A stretch of DNA of 64,000 nucleotides from Toxonevra muliebris (GCA_963691655.1 OY829326.1:52941776-53005775), one strand, 5' to 3'. Shown: positions 9,668 to 22,814, counted from the stretch's first letter. The notes: generated by a model not told the origin, from the letters alone. Translations and numbers: made by a program.

Positions 9668-12600
9668 TCACGAAAAATCTAGTCAAAAGTCAAGTTTACA
9701 TGACTAATTGTATTTAAGAGTTTTTGGGGTCGCTGATAATTATTTTGATATCAGAATTTAAAAATTCAAAATGGTGAAATATCACGCCGATTTTTATGAA
9801 ATCTCCAATTAATACATGAATATTGGATTAAAAAAAAACAAAATGGCTGACAAAACTTTTCAAGGGCATGGTTCAATTTGATAATAAAAAAAAGTCCGTG
9901 TTAAATTAAATTTATTTTCATACAAATGGCAACTTCTTTACATTATGATATGTCTGTGCAGTTGACAGAATTTTCTATACTTTAGACGTCTTTATGTGAA
10001 CATTTTAAAAACAATATTAAAGTAAAGCTGAGATATTTTTGCATGAAGTGAAAAAATTCGGTCTTAAAACATTTGATTTTGATAGCTAAAAATACAAAAT
10101 TAGTAAGTAAAAAATGTTCTCGAAACAAATTTAATTGTTGCTTTGCAAGAGTCCCTGTTGTCTTAAAACCGCTTTCAATACGGGGAGTAATTTCTTTATT
10201 CACAATTTATAAAAAAAAGCCGAACATTATTTACTCTATAAAATTCAGAGTCTAAAGATTTCATCTTTGCTTATTATTCTTATAAAAGGAATGATTTGTT
10301 GTGAGCTAACTTTTGCCGAGATCGAGTAGTTGTAATTGAGTCATTTATTTCATAGGGAATTCTTTATTATAAATTAAAGTCATTAGAGCTCGCTAAAACT
10401 TTCACAGTCATGTTGAAGTTACCTGCTAGAAGTTTTGAAATCGGTATTCTAAAATTCTAATAGTTGAAATTTGATTGATTTTTTAAAACTCTACTAACTA
10501 AAGGTACTGGTTCTAGCCAAAGTTGGCGGCTTTGTAAAATTCTGAGATTTGAAAATAATTTTTTAAAATTCATGGAGCTTAAGGTCAAGGAGGCATTTTG
10601 AAAATCAAAAATTTAAAGAAGCTTCGAAGGCTTCTTTTGGCTGAAAACTTTACATTTCATTACTTTTATTTTAACTTTCACACCACTACTTACGTGTCTA
10701 TTCTACACTTTATATACATACATACATATATACGTGTGTACATTGCGTTCATCACAAAAATGCCAATTTTAATTTATCACAATCCCGTCAACAACAACAA
10801 CAGTGGAGTAGCGCGCAGCAACATTAATTTAGACCGTCATAAATCATGTGCGAATGCAGTAAATGAAGTAGTTACCGCATTACATTGGCCATGCTGTCAG
10901 CATTACTGGCCGCCATCCATCATCAAGCTGGGGAATTCAATTCACGCCTCAGTGGAATGTCAGCGATGAAGAAATTGAGAGGCAAAGACGAAGCTACCAC
11001 AAAACCAAAGTGCTGAAGAATAAAAAAGGCAAAACAATTTTGCTAGAAGTAGAGAAGAAGAAAAAGCAAACGCAACAATAATGCGCTGTTATTGTAAAAA
11101 TAAAATCTTAGCGTGCCACATATTTATGACATGTTGGCAACATTGATCGCATTTGTTGTCTGTCTGTGTGTCTGTCTATTGCCGCTGCTACTCAAACGGG
11201 CGATAACCAACAGTGTCACTTCTTCACTATAGTGCGGCGATAATTAGTGTGCAATTGTGTTGCTGCTGCTGGTCTTATTGTTGTTGCTGTTGCTGCTGCT
11301 CTTATGTGGAATGGTCACTCTTCAACTACGCTATTAAATTGCATTAGCACGCATGCGCGCATGTGCAAGCGACAACCGCCGAGCCGCATTTCTCCCTTCA
11401 ATTGCCATCTCTTATTCTTTTTTCTGTTGCTTTATTCGTCATCATCATTATCATCAGCAATCGCAAAAACAGCAATAGCAAAATTATCAACAGCAATATC
11501 ATCTTCGTCATCGCTGTCGACATCGTCATTGTTGTAGTCATCGTGACGTGCAGCAGAAATTTCAACAAATGTCTGTCAATCATACCATTTACAAAAAGTT
11601 TTCCAATAATTTGCGCCTGCGTGCGTGCTCGCGAGGCGGATGCGCACGCATGCATGTTCATTCAGCAACGGAGCAATATTGTACATTAGTACAGCAGCAA
11701 TAGCAACAACAACAATAACAGCAACAGGTACAGATGATGTGATTTTGTACTATGTATGTTGCACCTTTTTTCTCCACTGATGGTATGTTATCAATACCTT
11801 GTCTTAGTTTGTAGACAATGGGCAAGTAATTAATTGAGAAATTGCTCATAGTTGAAATATTTATAAACGCTGATTTTCTGATATGAATATTTGAAATATT
11901 TACTATAAAATGTTGCTGGATTGCAAATTAACAGCTATAGAGTCATTGTTGAATAAGTTAACGAGTGGCATACTTCTCCACACCTAGAGCAATTGTCGAT
12001 TTCCGCACAGCATTTGTCATCATTTGGCACAACAAGATTTGGTGAGCTTTAGTCCAGAATGGCGTTCCATTTAAGCTAATGTCATTTATTATTATAAAAT
12101 ATCAGGACCCTTCAATGAATGGATACGTGAACGCTCTTTCGAACAATCAGCTGACAATTTTCGTAAGCACGCAAACTTCGAAGCAAAATATATACATAAG
12201 TATATTATAAAAAGGAATAAATAAATCAACTTTATACTAAATTTATTATTCCAGGGCAAATGCAAAATAAATTGAACCAAGTTAAAAAAGATGTGTTGAT
12301 TGAGTAGAGGAAGAGTGGATAATGTGGGAAAAATATTCTAGAACAATTGTAAAGAATTACGTTCTAGTATCATTCGTATGCCATAATTACGTTCTGACTG
12401 TTCGGGTGTTTGTTTCGTAAACATGTTCTGTACAGGTACAGTCTAGGTCAAATAACATACTTACATCATCTCAGCTGAAGGCACCGCCCAGCAATATATT
12501 AGGGCAAGAATTGCAAATTCAAATCCAAACTTACCTTAATCCTAAAGCTGTAATACAAAAAGATTTGCCAACCTTTGTTTACGCCTTGCACTAACGAACG

Positions 12601-13549
12601 TAATCAGTAACGTAGATATGTATAGAAGGTGCGGCATGGACTCAATATCCTTATTCATAAGCTGCAGCTGAATTAGCCACACGCTGCATAGTATAATGAA
12701 AACAAATTTCAAAGCAATATTTGAAATAAATGACCGGTTTGCTGTACTAGGCTATCAAAAGTGAAAGACAACCAGTTGGGTATTTTTTTAACCCCCATTG
12801 AAGATTAATTTTAGCTCAGGTCTCAAAGACACCAGCACCTGAATCACAATTCTTCCGCGGACAAACCGATATTGGGGCGTTTGTCATTTTTTTTTGGACC
12901 TAGAAGTGAAGGTGGTATTGAATTTCCTGCCATATCATGAGTAACAAAAACGAAATTTTTCTCGAACCCCATATGAAGCCAAGAGTGCCCCTAAGGACAA
13001 TCTCGAATATTGATTCCGGTTCTTGTTTAATTCTCATAACCTTCTTCTATTCCTATCGATATGAAGTAAATGAGGATATACAAGACTCTTGGTAGGCAAT
13101 GGCAAAACTGCCAAGTAATAACAAATTATCACACCATCGTTCGGAAACGACATTAAACTGTAGGTCCAATTCGTGTCAGGAGATATCCCAATGACTTAAC
13201 CTAACGTAATACCACCTCTGAGCAAAGTTAGACGAAAGATGCAGCCTTAGAACAGTAATTAAACTTGGTTCCGAATAACTAATTAAATAAATTAATTTTA
13301 TATATTTATATTTATTGTTTCTTGATTTTGGCTTGCGTATCATAGTATAAAACCAGAAAATTAACTTGGGCGTGAAAACCATTGAGTTTTATATAGTTCT
13401 TGTAGTTTTCATAAATATAATTTTGTATGTGAATATTTTGACTAAGTCAAGTATTGTCAAGTACTTGGCATTTTCAGAGTATTCCATCACAGTGGTGGAA
13501 TAGTTTTTGCTAAATTAGAGAAACGTTATCCAACCGATAACTAAAACAA
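9668..13549. other. Long non-coding stretch with CAG/CAA and CAT-type simple repeats
   Basis: No gene is supported. Trinucleotide-rich DNA at about 11240-11540 (GCTGTTGCTGCTGCT-like and ATCATCATTATCATCA-like) and at 11690-11735 gives long low-complexity frames on both strands. I regard these as by-products of composition. The rest is AT-rich, with ACATACATACATATATA near 10710-10730. Confidence 0.45.
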
Positions 13550-13960
13550 AATACAAACTTAATACAAATCAAAACAAACCAAAACTCAGACCAAAATTCA
13601 CATCATATTCCGACTAGAATCAAACAAAAAATCAGACAAATATTTAGACCAAAACTGAAACATAAATATCAGACTAAAATCATAACCAAATTCCGACCAA
13701 AACTTAAAGCAAAAGTCAAACTAAATTTTGACCGGAATTCAAACCAAACACAGACCTAAAGAATATCAAAAAATCAGTCCAGAAATCAAAACCAAAAATC
13801 TGACCAAAACTCAGAACAAAATTCAGATCGAACCTGAGACTTAGTATGTAAAACTAATAGGTATTAATCCCATACTTAAAAACAGACCAAAAACCATAAT
13901 AAAGCTCTCCAAAAATAGGTCTGAAATTTCAGAATAAATTTCTAAATAACTGCACTAAAA
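13550..13960. repeat. A-rich minisatellite-like array (CAGACCAAAAT-type units)
   Basis: About 25 irregular copies of a 10-14 base unit resembling TCAGACCAAAAT fill this interval. Examples lie near 13585, 13647, 13672, 13700, 13797 and 13880. The last unit and its downstream neighbour (CAGACCAAAAACCAT, then AGCTCTCCAAAAAT) closely match 37790-37825, so the array belongs to a dispersed repeat family. It has no coding capacity. Confidence 0.7.
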
Positions 13961-14324
13961 AAAGATTTTTTAAGTTTATAAACAGGGAGCAGATTATAAG
14001 GGATTCTCTTCTGTTTTCTGCTTTATCATACATGATGGCTGATAAAATATATGCGCATTTCATGCCCCGCTGATTCCAAATATATGAAGTTTGTTTGCCT
14101 TTTTACTGTTTTTTAAAAATTTTGCTCTTTTCACTGTTTTAACTATTTTTAATCCGGCCAATATTTTGTGAATCGAATTTTCAGCATAGATGGAAATATT
14201 TTGTTTTGCTCGTTTGCACTCTCAAAGTATGGCACGAAAAAAAATATTATACGCAACAAGACGGATGAAATATATTAAGACGGTAAATTTAAAAAAAAAA
14301 AAAAAGAAGGCGCGAATGATAACA

Positions 14325-14624
14325 TCTCATGTTGGGAGACAAAACAAATGAATTTTACAGCGAACCTGCCAAAATGAAGCTGACGTAGGAAGAAGTTCTA
14401 CAGTCCAAAATTCAAAAGCTTTTTTAAGAAATCCATAAAAAAGAAAGTCCACAGTACGAAAAAGTTAAGTTCCAGACTGCTATGATAAAGTTCTTTTAAA
14501 AATCTGGTCCGAAATTAGTGAAAACCGTATTTTCATTTCGATTGATGAAACGACCGACAAAGCTGAGTGTCATGTTACCCAAGCCCATTGGATGAAAACG
14601 GAAATGGATGTATTTAGGTTGTAG
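14325..14624 (+). pseudogene. hAT-family transposase remnant
   Basis: The clearest piece, about 14480-14621, translates as a frame containing KIWSEISENRIFISIDETTD followed by AECHVTQAHW. The ISIDETTD motif with its first catalytic Asp is typical of hAT transposases. Upstream, 14329-14470, a different frame gives a stop-interrupted stretch beginning MLGDKTNEFYSE that may be the preceding part. At least one frameshift and two stops break it, and the rest of the RNase H-like catalytic fold and the dimerisation region are absent. Confidence 0.6.
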
Positions 14625-15456
14625 AAATTTTTGAAATCATAAACGCATCTGCAACTTTATTTAACGAATCCGTACGTCCTTTTATTTTCCTTTTGTAACT
14701 AACGCCGAGCCAAAAATTAAAAAATCTGCAACTTCGTTAACCTTGCTTACTCAAATTCCATTTCCTTTGGTTTAAAATCACAATTTTTATGTAACATAAG
14801 TAATCTCTTAACTTGCATAGATAAAGAATGATTATCAAATTTGCACGCACGTTTTAATAAATAGTCTAATAAATTATTTAGATTGATTGATTAATTCTCA
14901 GTAATGCATAATTTTAAAACCAACTAACAAGCTAGTTTAATTATCTCTGAAATGGTCGAACTAAACTTTCTAGAGGCAGCGACCGACTGCTTATAAGATC
15001 ATTGATTACTAAAAACCACTGATCATTCATATTCAGGAATATCTAAATCGGCCCAAAATCTTTCTATGGAACCTATACTCTTCATACATAGAATATAAAA
15101 TTGAGAAAATTATAATTCAATTAAATATTAATAAAATTTATTAGCTGCATATACACACTGAATATTGAGTAAAAGTATTTTTATAAATTTCTTTACACGT
15201 GCTGTAATTAATGCCATAAGCATTAATTTATGTATGTATGTGCATATGATTGTCTGTACAATATATAAATAAATATCTCAATTATAAGCAGCATTGTTGA
15301 AATTTTAGTTTATTTAATTTTTGTTGTTATTGTTGTTGCTTTCTTTTATGTTGTTGATCAGTTGTAAGGGGAAATGTATCGGATAATGTTGAATATGAGC
15401 GCTGATTGCTCATTCACTGGCCGAACTCACCACACTTTACCACAAGTCAGTAAACA
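14625..15456. other. AT-rich spacer upstream of tRNA-Ser copy 1
   Basis: No coding frame or repeat is supported here. Confidence 0.4.
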
Positions 15457-15538
15457 GCAGTCGTGGCCGAGCGGTTAAGGCGTCTGACTAGAAATCAGAT
15501 TCCCTCTGGGAGCGTAGGTTCGAATCCTACCGACTGCG
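15457..15538 (+). tRNA. tRNA-Ser (anticodon AGA), copy 1
   Basis: This 82-nt gene folds as a type II (long variable arm) serine tRNA. The 7-bp acceptor stem pairs GCAGTCG (15457-15463) with CGACTGC (15531-15537), leaving G as discriminator. The anticodon stem TCTGA/TCAGA encloses the loop CTAGAAA, giving anticodon AGA, which reads UCU and (via inosine) UCC/UCA serine codons. Internal RNA polymerase III promoters are present: A box TGGCCGAGCGG and B box GGTTCGAATCC. There is no intron. CCA is not encoded, as expected in eukaryotes. The sequence is identical to the copy at 40104-40185. Confidence 0.98.
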
Positions 15539-15542
15539 AATA

Positions 15543-15553
15543 TTTTTTTTTTT
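15543..15553 (+). terminator. RNA polymerase III T-run terminator of tRNA-Ser copy 1
   Basis: An uninterrupted run of 11 T starts five bases after the mature tRNA end. Confidence 0.9.
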
Positions 15554-16177
15554 ATTATTATTTTTTTTATAAAAAATGTATGCACAATACATTAATATAT
15601 TTTCAATAATTTGAAAATTCATATTTGAATAAACTACAATTCTTTAAAAATTTCACAGTTTTTCTGAAAATTTTTAATGGATTGAATTACTCATTGAAAT
15701 ATATTTAAGAATTATTATACATTACTACCTACATTTTTTTAGAGAAAATTTTATATCTTTTAAACATAATACAAAAATCTGAAATCGCAAATTTGTCTGC
15801 ACAATTTTTAATTATAACCTCAACAGCAGTAATTTTAAGCACTTGAAAGCTCTAATTAAAATAGTGCAGCAACAACAAAAATATAGGTTACACCTAACTC
15901 AGCAAAGAGGAGCAAAAACGAAAAAACCAAGAAATGAAAAAATATTGCATGAATTCAAAGAATCACATGCAACACTGAGCGCGTATATCATCAGAGTTAA
16001 CATATTCATAAAAGTAAACAACACTTCAAAGTCGAGACATACACACGTAGGCACACATAGGCACCCATTAGGAAAATAATCACTTCGAATCTCTTCCGGA
16101 GAGCTTCTTTGTCAGCAAATGATTTTCCTTTTTGCATATTTACTTCAAAACTGCTTTCTTAGTACTTTAATGTTGTA
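15554..16177. other. AT-rich spacer, no gene recognised
   Basis: No domain or RNA gene is visible. The frame at 15843-16079 is Lys/Gln-rich low-complexity translation without conserved features. Confidence 0.4.
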
Positions 16178-16362
16178 TTTAAACTCTCGTTGTTTTATTC
16201 TTGACCCATTGAGTTCATCAGAACAGCGAGTCAAATATCAAGCTGATTTTTATTTCTGTCGTTGATGGCTCGTTGTTGGTACATTGCCATAATTTTCGTT
16301 CATTGCAGCACGAAAATGCAGCAACGAACTACGGGCATCTTGTAAAACAACGAGCGTATAAA
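16178..16362. mobile_element. Short inverted-repeat element (185 bp), MITE-like
   Basis: The outer 20 bases are inverted copies: the left end and the reverse complement of 16343-16362 share TTTAnACnCTCGTTGTTTTA with two mismatches. There is no coding content. No convincing target duplication is visible, so the superfamily is unknown. Confidence 0.65.
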
Positions 16363-17060
16363 TCCAGCATAATGAATGCATAAAAGAGCATAGCTTTTTA
16401 ATTTGGCTTACAGTTACTTTGAACAGTTTGGCTTAAAATTTGTATTATTCCTATGGTTCCGACGGACCAAAATGCCACAACGAACTTCTTGTACACGGTT
16501 CTGGTCAACACTCGTGGGATTCATTGTTTTCGTTCCACGTTTATACAAGTTGCTACATACAAGTCTTCTTTAAGTATTCGCAGCCCTTTCTTTCCGATTT
16601 CAATCGATAATTTACTTTATTTTCCACATTTCAAACTTGACTGAAATTTGATGCTTCCGCCCTTAAAAGATAAATAAAGTTTTAGACGGTGGCTAGCCTA
16701 AAAATTCTGGGCAATATGGGAGATAACAGTTGACGAAGATGCTGCTAAATGTATCCATACAAAAGAGATCGATTAAGTTGAATAGCTTTACAGTTTCGTG
16801 CGAACAAATTGTTAGTAGAATCTCATATCAAACGGAGGAACACCAAGGTCTGCCTTTCTGATGCAGCGAAACGAAGACAGCATCGGAATATAAAGGCTCA
16901 AGGAGTTGATAGTAGCTTAATGGACAGCATAGTAAAGATAAAAGCTTTTCAGTCGAAAGCATAGGAATTCGTCTTAGTACCTTAATTCTGTGATTCCGAC
17001 AAAATTTATCTTTTCCGTTCATTCCAATCAATTAGTATGCTAAATGGTTTTTTCTCACAA
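16363..17060. other. Sequence without a recognised gene
   Basis: Short frames only (16453-16644 +, 16828-17031 -); none shows a domain that I recognise. Confidence 0.35.
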
Positions 17061-17061
17061 C

Positions 17062-17772
17062 TAACGAGTGTTTTTTTTAGAATTATAGACCTTCCGATGG
17101 GAATAACTGTAAAACCAGATGTCGGACTGGACATTTTTCATAAACTTTTTTGTTGAGTATGCTTTGGCAAATTACCATGCAGAGACTTACACTTGAGCAA
17201 CGTTTAAAAATCGTGGAAATTTATTCCCAAAAATCACGGTCTGTGCGCATAACTCACAGACCATTTCGCTCAATTTACGTTGCGAGTTATCGTTCATCTG
17301 CGCAGTTTATATGCAGAGCTATAGATCTATTCATATCTTGGTATACTCTTTTGGATAATATTCATCCCGAACGAGCTCGTACTGTGCGTACACCTGGAAC
17401 AGTTGCTGCAGTGGGCGTCAGTGTAAAAGAAGATCCAAATCTGTCGATGAACCGGCTCGAGCCGGATGACCATCCGAGATGGCATGTATTCGCAGATTGG
17501 GCTCTAAATCACCTTGAAGCCGATCTTCTCTTTTAACATAAAATCACCTTCAGCGATGAGGAGCATTTTTGGCTGAACGGGTACGTAAATAAACAAAATT
17601 TCCATATTTTGAGCGAGGAAAACCCGCAAGGAAACTCAATTGTATTCCCAAAGAGCGACGGTTTGCTGCGGTTTGCATACCGAAGGGATCGTCGGACCAT
17701 ACTATTTCACAGATAAGGCCGGCGCCAATGTTACGGTCAATGGAACGCGCTACCATCAACCGTGTTGACATA
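17062..17772 (+). pseudogene. mariner/Tc1-superfamily transposase pseudogene with possible left terminus
   Basis: The N-terminal region starts at 17177 with MQRLTLEQRLKIVEIY, a helix-turn-helix DNA-binding segment of mariner-like transposases. Later pieces give RTVRTPGTVAAVGVSVKEDP (from about 17380), then DHPRWHVFADWALNHL. After a stop comes FSDEEHFWLNGYVNKQNF (from about 17550), which contains the first catalytic Asp in the SDEAHF-type motif. A shifted frame then gives CCGLHTEGIVGPYYFTDK (from about 17668), and coding similarity ends at a stop at 17772. The DNA encoding the later catalytic residues is absent. Upstream, ACGAGTGTTTTTTTTAG (17062-17080) resembles a mariner terminal repeat. Several frameshifts and stops make it inactive. 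Confidence 0.8.
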
Positions 17773-20470
17773 AAAATTTTCTAGGTTTTCAAAGATATAC
17801 GAATTTAGTGTTTCCTCACCCTTTTTCTGTATGTATTTCAAATCTTTATCCTAAAACGGCATGGATTTTTCTCCACATTGGTAAGAAAGATCTTTGTGAA
17901 AGTTGCAAGAGAAACGCTTTAGAAAGGTTCTAATTTCTTTTGTTTAAAGAATACAATATTAATATTGTCTAAGCTTTAGCGCTTACTAAGCACTTCTTCG
18001 CTTAGCGTTTCATATACTTTCCGCTGTGGCAGCGACACAACTGCTCGTCCAACAGTTTCAACAAAGGGTACTTTAAATGTATAAGAGAAAAAAAGCAACA
18101 GCGTAAGAAACGAGAAAGAAACTAAAAAGAATTTCACAAAATTTTAATGGCCTATAATTTGGCAATGTGATGAGGCTCGCAAAAGGTTGCAACAACAACC
18201 AAAAAAAAAAAAACAATACAGAAAAGAAACTGAATTGAAATGAAATGATGTGCTGCAAGTGTTTCTTTGGCTACTGCTGGAAAGCTGCCTGATTGTTATT
18301 ATTATTATGATTATTTAACATTGCAATGAAATGCACAACGAGTATGAAGGGGAGAGGGTGAAAAATTGTACTACAATCAAAAAAAATTAAAACTTCATTT
18401 TGCTTCAACAAAATTTACGATGTGTTTACGATGTTTTAAATTATGGGTTATACTAATGCGACTCAGAAACGCAACTCTCTCTCACTCTACATAAATGTGC
18501 AAACTTGCATAGGTACGCGGCGGGCACAACTAACTAAAGTAAAGCGTGTTAGTTGCTATACAATTGCACCGACAATGTGCATGACAATGTTGCAAATGCT
18601 GGTAATGAGCAGCAACAGCAGCTACACCAGCACTAAAGTGAAGGGGAGAAAAAACAGAAAGAAACAATTATGTAGTACTCACACTCGTAGTTATATCTTA
18701 AATTTAATTCATTGATGAATTCAGCTGTACCGACTTGTTTCGAAAGCTGTAATTATGTTTAAGATTTTTGTTTGTTGATAAGTTATAAAAAAAAAAAAAA
18801 TAAAAATTATTTCAATTTCTGTGTAATGAAATGCATTATTCAGGAGGGAGCATAAAATCGCTCAATATTTATAAACGATTTTTCATTCGTTAATTTTGGT
18901 GATTTCGTGAGGTAAAACTTGGACTTTTAATCAGAACGAAAAAATCGCATAAAAATTTTATCTCTAATGTGGTGATATTTTCAGAGCCAATAAGCAATCT
19001 CAAGTATTCAAAATCATTGGCCGCTCCAAAATTATACAATTCAATTGAGTTAGATAACAGTTAGATTTGCTCTCATTGTTGATACGGTTTAGATATGTCA
19101 TGGGATCATCACAAGCGGTCCAGTTTTAAAAAATTTACGCTTAGAATTTATCATTTCAAAATTTGAAATCTTCATTTAAAATCAGAATTTTATTATTAAA
19201 CCCAATGAAGACAAAAGTATAATGATTTAAGAATGCGGATTTTTATTTCAAAACTATTTTTTATTTAATACCAGTCAATCCAGCTGAGTTGGTGATGTGG
19301 GTTTGCAAAACTCACTTAACCAAGGGATTCATAAAACTATGCAAAAAACCAGTTTTGGGATCCGGACCATGACCCTTTACTTGTTTTTTTTTTCTTGTTC
19401 CTTTTTGCTTTTTCGAAATACTTTAGTTTAAGTTGTATATATACGGCTAACAAAATCTTCCTAAAATAGTATTAATTTTAAATAAAATTTTGATAATTTC
19501 TTACCTCCGTTTTTTAAAAATAAATTTTAGAAAAAATTTTTATTTCTAAAAATCAGAAGATAGTTTGTCCAAGCTACAGAACTTCCCAGTTCTGCTCTAT
19601 TGCGGTTAACAACTTCAAAGCCCCTTCATTGGTGGCTTGCGGTAGTCACTAGATATTCTACGTTGGTCTGTTTCCGAAACTACAAATTTGATTTAGATAT
19701 TACAGGTGGTCCAAAAAATTCCAAATTTGTTTTATGAGGATCGACACGGCATCAAAAAGTATATACCAGAGCTTGCTTTCAAAGTGTATGCAATCGTACT
19801 ATAATAGTTTTGTTTTTTAATGCCATCTTTATGTTGAGTTTCTAAACTTAATTAATTATCTCTGTAGTTATATAAATAATAGTGCCTGGTCAAATGTTTG
19901 GTTTTGGTCTCGGCTATGTTCGTTCAGAAATTATACGTTCGATTTACCGTAACGAAAATGTTTTAAGTAATTACCGGAAAATTTAATTTTTATTTGGTAA
20001 GCTAACAAAAGAAATTAAAAGTTACCTTTATTTTATCAAAACAAAACAAAAATAAAGTAAACCGAAGATATGTATTTTTATGTCTGCTCTCGTTTCATTA
20101 TTATGCACTTTGACCCATTGGTGTGGACTTGGGGACCCACTGAACTGGTATTTTTCATATAATTTTTGTTGAACAAGAATCTGAAGAGAGCATTACCGTT
20201 TCTCGTTCGAAAAAATAATAAAAGCAATTATTTTTCGAGGACGTAATTTTTCTGACGTTCATGAAGTCATAAGTCTTGAAATGCAAATAAAAATTTTACA
20301 TAGGAATTTTTGCAGGCTCAATGAAGCTATTTTAAAAACTTAGATCTGCGAATTGTCTGCAAAAAAATTCTACTTACGTTCAATCAGATGCGGGAAGGGG
20401 GCTAATAAAAGTTCGCTTAGCTGGCAGCACTGAATAAATTTTTGACAAATTAAAAAATTTCAGATGATTT
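17773..20470. other. Long AT-rich stretch without recognised genes
   Basis: Only composition-driven short frames, poly(A)/poly(T) runs (for example 18204-18213, 18788-18800, 19384-19394) and no identifiable RNA gene or element. I see nothing to annotate. Confidence 0.45.
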
Positions 20471-20472
20471 TA

Positions 20473-20696
20473 CCAAAAGACTGTCATAAGTCAAAAAACA
20501 CGAATTTTGAGTTAGTGATGCAGAATTATTCATTACATCACTCTTCATATTCTGTAAAAATTTCATATTAATATCTTGTATACTCTGCGCGTGAGAATTA
20601 TAAGATTTCTTTTTTTTCTGCAAAGTGGGAGTCAATTGAAAACTTTAAACGCGTTTTCTGCAAAATCGCGTTTTTCGAGTTATGACAGTCTTTTAG
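20473..20696. mobile_element. TA-flanked inverted-repeat MITE (224 bp), Tc1/mariner type
   Basis: The left end CCAAAAGACTGTCATAAGTC and the reverse complement of the right end, CTAAAAGACTGTCATAACTC, begin inverted arms that stay similar for about 43 bases. TA dinucleotides flank both ends (20471-20472 and 20697-20698), the duplication expected for Tc1/mariner elements. No coding capacity is present. The arms also contain the AAAAACGCGATTTT motif that recurs loosely elsewhere in the window. Confidence 0.8.
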
Positions 20697-20804
20697 TAAA
20701 TGAGCGATATGTATTATTGTGATATTTCATGGAGAAAGGAAAACGCAAAGTTATTGAGAAAGAGTCGGTAGAAAATCTACCGTCATGACAGCAAAAGATA
20801 AGGT

Positions 20805-21527
20805 TTGCCATTCTATACGGAATTCGGCGTAACCTCAAACCTGTAGAAATATTTAATGAGTGCCAAAAAGCATATGGAGAAAATGCACTATCGCTTGTGA
20901 CTGTCTCAAAGTGATTTCGGAGATTCCAGACGGGACATCTCGTGAAAATCACCAAAAATCTTCAACTGATGACATAAGTGTGACTCTTGTGAAGTCCGAA
21001 ATTGACGAAGATCCAAAATTAACCCAGGAAACGATTGCTGAGGAACGGAACTTTTAATGTAATGGTTGTATAGTGAATATTTAGCGATCATATGGAATAC
21101 ATGAATACGTCAGCACGATGGATTCTTCGGTTTTTAACTAATGCGTAAAAAAGGAGCACGTGTGCATTGTGCCCAGTATTTTCTTCAAAAATTTAAAAGT
21201 GGAGGGTCCAGTATAAAGAAATTGTAACATGTGATGAAGCTTGGTTCTTCAAGAACGACACAGTTTTTGCATCACGATAACGCCCAAGCTCACACTGCTG
21301 AAAAAACGAAAACTTCATTGCGCTTTCAGGGATTGAAGAGTATCATATTCCCCGGAACTAGCCGCGTTATTTCTGGTTTTTTCCAAAAACAAAACAAAAA
21401 TTTGAGAGGAAAGATCTTTGGCAGTAATAAGGACATAATTAACGTAGCTAATATCGAAGTTGCAAACCAAAAAAAAAAACAAATTAATGGTAATTATGTC
21501 GAAAAATTTAAAAACGATGAAGATTAA
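20805..21527 (+). pseudogene. mariner transposase pseudogene (second family)
   Basis: Degenerate pieces follow the order of a mariner transposase. First comes RFAILYGIRRNLKPVEIFNE (from about 20802), continuing KAYGENALSLVTVSK and a stop: the bipartite N-terminal DNA-binding region. ARWILRFLTNA (from about 21116) follows, and then EIVTCDEAWFF (from about 21219) with the first catalytic Asp. FLHHDNAQAHTAEKT (from about 21254) carries the second catalytic Asp. The last part, FFQKQNKNLRGKIFGSN, matches the region after the third catalytic residue, but the usual Pro-rich SPDLAP-type motif is degraded. It contains several stops, frameshifts and a deletion between the N-terminal region and the WVPRxL-type motif. 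It belongs to a different mariner lineage from the copy at 17062-17772. Confidence 0.8.
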
Positions 21528-22814
21528 AGCCATGAAATTAAAATTGTTGTTTGCTTTTTCCTTGTAGCCAATCAAGCGAAGTTTTGTTAGTGCCTCAGAA
21601 TGTCTACAAATTCGATAGTATTTGGAATTCGACAGTGCTCTAAAATTTTCAAAGAATAGTAATGAAATATAATACTTTCTGAAAAGTTCATTTTTTCAAC
21701 CTACGAAAGTGTAATATCCTCTGAAATTGAATTAGATATTGAGCGGCCTGCGAATTTATATTTTGCAACTTTTTATTCCGACATTTTTGTTAAAATTACT
21801 GTGCAATTTAAATAGTCGAAAGTATTCAGTATTTTTGCGCATATTCAGAGTTTGCTGCTTTATACTTACAAAACTCTGGTGGGCATCATTATTATAGGAA
21901 GTAGAATTTAGTAAATCTGCATACAATGATTGGAGTCTAGTTTGAGACTGAGTGTAGCTCAAAATCGATTCATAGTGAACAATAGCTGAATTCAAGGTCG
22001 GACATTAGTGAACAAGCACATACATATGTACATACTTCTATCGTTATGTATCGAGTGCCTTTAGTTCAAAAGGTATATGTTGTGTTTCAGAAAGTACAGC
22101 AAGAGATAAAATTTTTACTTGCGATTCTAAACATGCAACAAGCCATAAACTATGTAGCCATCTTGTGTGTGCCACATTTAGAGACACACACACATACACT
22201 TATATACGCATGCACACATTATGTCAAACGCATATCAAATAAAGACGGAAGGTGTTAACTGTCAGTTACATTTGCTACAACTTGTCAAAAATAAGAAAGA
22301 AAGAAATAAAGAAAGAAGCATTATGAGCAGCAACAGCAACCGCAGAAGTGGCATAAAAACATGTGGCATGTGCGGCATGATGCAAAAAAAAATTAAAGAA
22401 TTACATGAGGGCAACACTTGCGTGTCTAAAAACAATTGCGTGGAATTATGAGCTAAAGTATAGACATACATACATATATACATATATTATGTGTATGTAT
22501 GTATGTATACGTAAGTATGCAAAGTCTATACTGTGTACCTATAATGTAGAATGCAGTGCGGCGAGTATTAACTTTTCAATTGCTAATAATGATTTGCATA
22601 ATTGCGTTAATAATGTTGAAAATTATTAAATTATATATGATTATTTTTACATAAAATGCCGCTGGATAAATGCACATAAATATGTATGTATTGTGCACTT
22701 GTGTATGTGTTATTACAAAATTGTTGTTATTAAAAATACTAAAGTTATGCATAATTTTTTTAATTGGCATGTTAATATAAATAGAATGCACATATTTAAA
22801 TATATACTATTTAC
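21528..22814. other. AT-rich spacer with ACATACATA simple repeats
   Basis: No gene is recognised. TG/CA- and TATG-rich simple repeats lie at 22180-22205 and 22463-22510. Confidence 0.45.

Noticed and set aside
11247..11689. Overlapping open frames on both strands in CAG/CAT-rich DNA
   Set aside because: All frames are low-complexity translations of trinucleotide repeats and lack any domain, so composition explains them.
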